8,223 bases of DNA from positions 1 through 8,223 of the forward strand of contig JAACEJ010000123.1 of NCBI GenBank assembly GCA_011682565.1, in the 5' to 3' direction. The notes below the pieces were generated by a model. That model was given only the letters and a program-made list of their open reading frames with translations. It was not told where the DNA came from and ran no database searches. This document shows, one piece after another, positions 5,619 to 8,223 of this stretch. How positions within the stretch are numbered: the stretch's first letter is position 1; each line of letters begins with the position of its first letter. The position numbers and the translations under genes were made by a program. This stretch comes from Actinomycetota bacterium (lineage in GTDB: Bacteria; Zhuqueibacterota; Zhuqueibacteria; Residuimicrobiales; Krinioviventaceae).

Positions 5619-8223
5619 ATGATATCATTTGACAAGTTAACAATTAAATCGCAGGAAGCTTTGAATCGTGCGCAGCAGCTTGCCTCGGAACATGGCCATC
5701 AGCAAATTGAACCTGCGCATTTGCTTGACAGCTTGTTAGAGCCTCAAGATGGCATCTCACGCTCGATATTAAAAAAGATTGGCGTTGATCCTGCTTTGGT
5801 AAAAAACAGAGCGGATGAGCTGGTTGCAAAGTTTCCCAAAATATCGGGAGGTGTGGGGCAAATCTATTTGTCACACGCGGCAAATGAATTGTTTGAAAAA
5901 GCGTTCAAAGCAGCAAACCAGCTTCGGGATGAATTTGTCAGCGTAGAACATTTGCTGATTGCATTATGTGATGATAAATCCAATGCCGGGCAATTGCTGC
6001 GCGACAATGGAATTACGCACGAAGTTGTTTTAAAGGTTTTGCAGCAAGTTCGTGGCACCCAGCGAGTGACAGATCAGAGTCCGGAGGAAAAGTATCAGGC
6101 ATTAAAACGCTATTCGCGCGATCTGAATGATCTTGCGCGACAAGGAAAACTGGACCCGGTTATCGGCCGCGACGATGAAATTCGCAGGGTTTTGCAGGTT
6201 TTATCGCGGCGGACGAAAAATAACCCTGTGCTCATTGGAGAACCGGGCGTTGGTAAAACGGCTATTGCCGAAGGCATTGCACATCGTATCGTTCAGGGCG
6301 ATGTGCCGGAAAATTTGAAACCCAAGCAGATTCTGGCCCTGGACATTGGTGCTTTAATTGCCGGCGCAAAATTTCGCGGTGAATTTGAAGAGCGTCTCAA
6401 AGCCGTACTGCATGAGATCAACGAATCAGATGGCCGGATCATTCTTTTCATCGATGAGTTGCACACACTCGTCGGCGCCGGAGCGGCAGAGGGTGCGATG
6501 GATGCTTCCAACATGCTCAAACCGGCTTTGGCGCGGGGTGAATTGCGCTGCATCGGAGCAACCACGCTCGATGAATACCGCAAGTATATCGAGAAGGATG
6601 CTGCTCTTGAACGGCGTTTTCAAACAATTTATGTGGATCAGCCTACGGTGGAAGATACGATTTCTATTCTGCGCGGACTGAAGGAAAAATATGAAGTGCA
6701 TCACGGCGTGCGCATCCAGGATGCAGCGATCATTGCTGCGGCAACGCTTTCCGATCGCTACATTTCCGACCGGTTTTTACCGGATAAAGCTATCGATCTC
6801 ATTGATGAAGCCGCTTCCAAATTGCGAATCGAGATTGACAGTATGCCGGAGGAACTTGATGAAGTTGAAAGAAAACTAAAACAGCTCGAGATCGAACGCC
6901 AGGCTTTGAAAAAAGAAAAAGACAAAGCCTCGAAAGATCGTCTCGACGAAGTTGAAAAGGAAATTGCGAATCTGGATGAACAGCGGCGGGAACTGCGCTC
7001 ACATTGGGAATTGGAAAAAGGCATTATCAGTCAGATTCGTTCCCTGAAGGAACAACTCGATCAGGTAAAAACCGAGGCCGCCAAAGCAGAGCGGGACGGA
7101 GAACTGGCTAAAGCTGCGGAATATAAATATGGAAAACTCGTCGAGTTACAAAACAAATTGAGCGAGGTGAACGAAAAGCTGGTTCAACTGCAAAAAGATC
7201 GTCAGATGCTCAAAGAGGAAGTTGAGGAAGAAGATGTTGCCGAAGTTCTTGCCAAGTGGACGGGCATTCCGGTCAGCCGTATGTTGGAGAGCGAAAAGGA
7301 AAAATTGCTGCACATGGAAGAACGTATTCACCAGCGGCTGATTGGCCAGGACGAGGCTGTCCGCGCTGTGTCTGATGCCATTCGTCGGGCCAGAGCAGGC
7401 TTGCAGGATGCATCGCGTCCAATCGGTTCTTTTATCTTTTTGGGTTCGACCGGCGTTGGCAAAACGGAACTGGCGCGCGCCCTGGCAGAGTTCCTTTTCG
7501 ATGACGAGCACGCGATGGTGCGCATCGACATGTCCGAATACATGGAACGGCACGCTGTTTCTCGTCTCATCGGCGCACCTCCCGGTTATGTCGGCTACGA
7601 AGAAGGCGGACAACTTACCGAGGCGGTTCGTCGCCGGCCTTATTCCGTCATCCTTTTGGATGAAATTGAAAAAGCCCATCCCGAAGTTTTCAATATTTTG
7701 TTACAGGTTTTGGATGACGGGCGGTTAACCGACAATAAGGGCAGAACCGTTAATTTTAAGAATACTATAATCATCATGACTTCAAATATCGGTGCTCATT
7801 TCATTATGGAACGGTCGCAAAATCTGACGGATGATAACCGCGACGTCGTACACGAAGAAATTATACAGGAAGTGACCAAAATGCTCAAGGCCAATCTGCG
7901 CCCGGAATTCTTAAACCGGATTGATGATATTATTGTATTCGATGCTTTGAGCAGGGATGACATTAAAAAAATCGTCAAGCTTCAATTCAGGCAGGTTGGT
8001 CATCTGCTGCAAGCTCATGATCTCAAAATTGAGCTGACACCGGAAGCCGAAGCTTTTCTTGCTGAGAATGGCTATGATCCGGCTTTTGGCGCCCGGCCGT
8101 TGAAGCGGTTAATACAGAAAATGGTGATTAATTCTTTGGCAACCAAGTTGTTGCAAGGTGATTTCACGGCAGGCCAAACAATACAAGTCATTGTTTCTGA
8201 AAATTCACTTGATTTTATAGGAA
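5619..8223 (+). CDS. clpB: ClpB (Hsp100) protein disaggregase, missing only its last few codons
   Basis: ClpB is the hexameric AAA+ machine that, with DnaK, threads aggregated proteins through its pore. The frame stays open for 868 codons to the window edge; E. coli ClpB has 857 residues and the visible end (INSLATKLLQGDF...) aligns with the family C-terminus, so very little is missing. Domains: N-domain with two Clp_N repeats (about 4-145); NBD1 with Walker A GEPGVGKT (207-214), pore loop GAKFRGEFEER (F252, where E. coli has Y251), Walker B with E280 and ALERRF arginine fingers; coiled-coil M-domain (about 409-540); NBD2 with Walker A GSTGVGKT (609-616), pore loop GYVGYEEGG, Walker B with E682; and sensor-2 GARPLKR (R826). 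The M-domain distinguishes ClpB from ClpA and ClpC. There is no IGF/L ClpP-binding loop near the NBD2 pore, as expected for a disaggregase. All ATPase residues are intact. It is probably cotranscribed with dnaK through a leaky terminator. Confidence 0.97.
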   Translation, partial: MISFDKLTIKSQEALNRAQQLASEHGHQQIEPAHLLDSLLEPQDGISRSILKKIGVDPALVKNRADELVAKFPKISGGVGQIYLSHAANELFEKAFKAANQLRDEFVSVEHLLIALCDDKSNAGQLLRDNGITHEVVLKVLQQVRGTQRVTDQSPEEKYQALKRYSRDLNDLARQGKLDPVIGRDDEIRRVLQVLSRRTKNNPVLIGEPGVGKTAIAEGIAHRIVQGDVPENLKPKQILALDIGALIAGAKFRGEFEERLKAVLHEINESDGRIILFIDELHTLVGAGAAEGAMDASNMLKPALARGELRCIGATTLDEYRKYIEKDAALERRFQTIYVDQPTVEDTISILRGLKEKYEVHHGVRIQDAAIIAAATLSDRYISDRFLPDKAIDLIDEAASKLRIEIDSMPEELDEVERKLKQLEIERQALKKEKDKASKDRLDEVEKEIANLDEQRRELRSHWELEKGIISQIRSLKEQLDQVKTEAAKAERDGELAKAAEYKYGKLVELQNKLSEVNEKLVQLQKDRQMLKEEVEEEDVAEVLAKWTGIPVSRMLESEKEKLLHMEERIHQRLIGQDEAVRAVSDAIRRARAGLQDASRPIGSFIFLGSTGVGKTELARALAEFLFDDEHAMVRIDMSEYMERHAVSRLIGAPPGYVGYEEGGQLTEAVRRRPYSVILLDEIEKAHPEVFNILLQVLDDGRLTDNKGRTVNFKNTIIIMTSNIGAHFIMERSQNLTDDNRDVVHEEIIQEVTKMLKANLRPEFLNRIDDIIVFDALSRDDIKKIVKLQFRQVGHLLQAHDLKIELTPEAEAFLAENGYDPAFGARPLKRLIQKMVINSLATKLLQGDFTAGQTIQVIVSENSLDFIG

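Noticed and set aside
5612..5632. Six-codon upstream frame (ATG...TGA) overlapping the clpB start
   Set aside because: Its ATG is just 2 bases from the Shine-Dalgarno, too close for efficient initiation; likely chance.
7146..7679. Antisense open frame of 177 codons opposite clpB (also 5128-5550 opposite dnaK)
   Set aside because: No recognisable domain, no ribosome site, and both lie fully within strongly conserved genes on the other strand; they are codon-bias shadows.
1..8223. CIRCE operator, CRISPR array, tRNA, insertion sequence or phage gene
   Set aside because: No TTAGCACTC-N9-GAGTGCTAA element, regular repeat array, cloverleaf or transposase-like frame was seen on either strand.

Overview
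The window is a compact protein-quality-control locus, with every recognised gene on the + strand: the 3' end of grpE, a zinc-finger-less J-protein of the CbpA type, a Do/HtrA periplasmic serine protease, a small zinc-ribbon protein resembling the BCAM0308 family, dnaK, and clpB (which runs off the right edge only a few codons before its expected end). Moderate base composition, AT-rich intergenic DNA, strong AGGAG-type ribosome binding sites, an exported HtrA with two PDZ domains and a full GrpE/DnaK/ClpB set point to a diderm (Gram-negative-type) bacterium. By recall, the DnaK and ClpB sequences look like those of Desulfobacterota (Deltaproteobacteria) or of FCB-group lineages; I cannot separate these without a tree.

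Layout: grpE overlaps the J-protein start by 11 bases (1-1151), so these two are translationally linked. A 123-base gap with no convincing promoter leads to htrA (1275-2798). A 99-base gap holding an 11-bp hairpin without a U-tract leads to the zinc-ribbon gene (2898-3341). A 286-base gap follows. It contains a cluster of GWCAGAA half-sites, a strong intrinsic terminator (3471-3508) and a near-canonical sigma-54 type -24/-12 element (3543-3558), then dnaK (3628-5547). An intrinsic-terminator-like hairpin lies between dnaK and clpB, only 21 bases before the clpB start codon.

How the parts work together: the J-protein delivers substrate and stimulates DnaK ATP hydrolysis, GrpE exchanges the nucleotide, and ClpB, recruited through its coiled-coil M-domain, pulls polypeptides out of aggregates for DnaK to refold. 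HtrA handles damaged protein in the cell envelope. The zinc-ribbon protein has no role I can assign; its position suggests, but does not prove, a link to stress or translation.

I did not find a clearly new multi-gene system. The most unusual points are the sigma-54-like promoter with possible upstream activator sites in front of dnaK, the little-studied zinc-ribbon protein with an Arg/Gly-rich insert inside the locus, and the terminator that seems to set the dnaK:clpB ratio.
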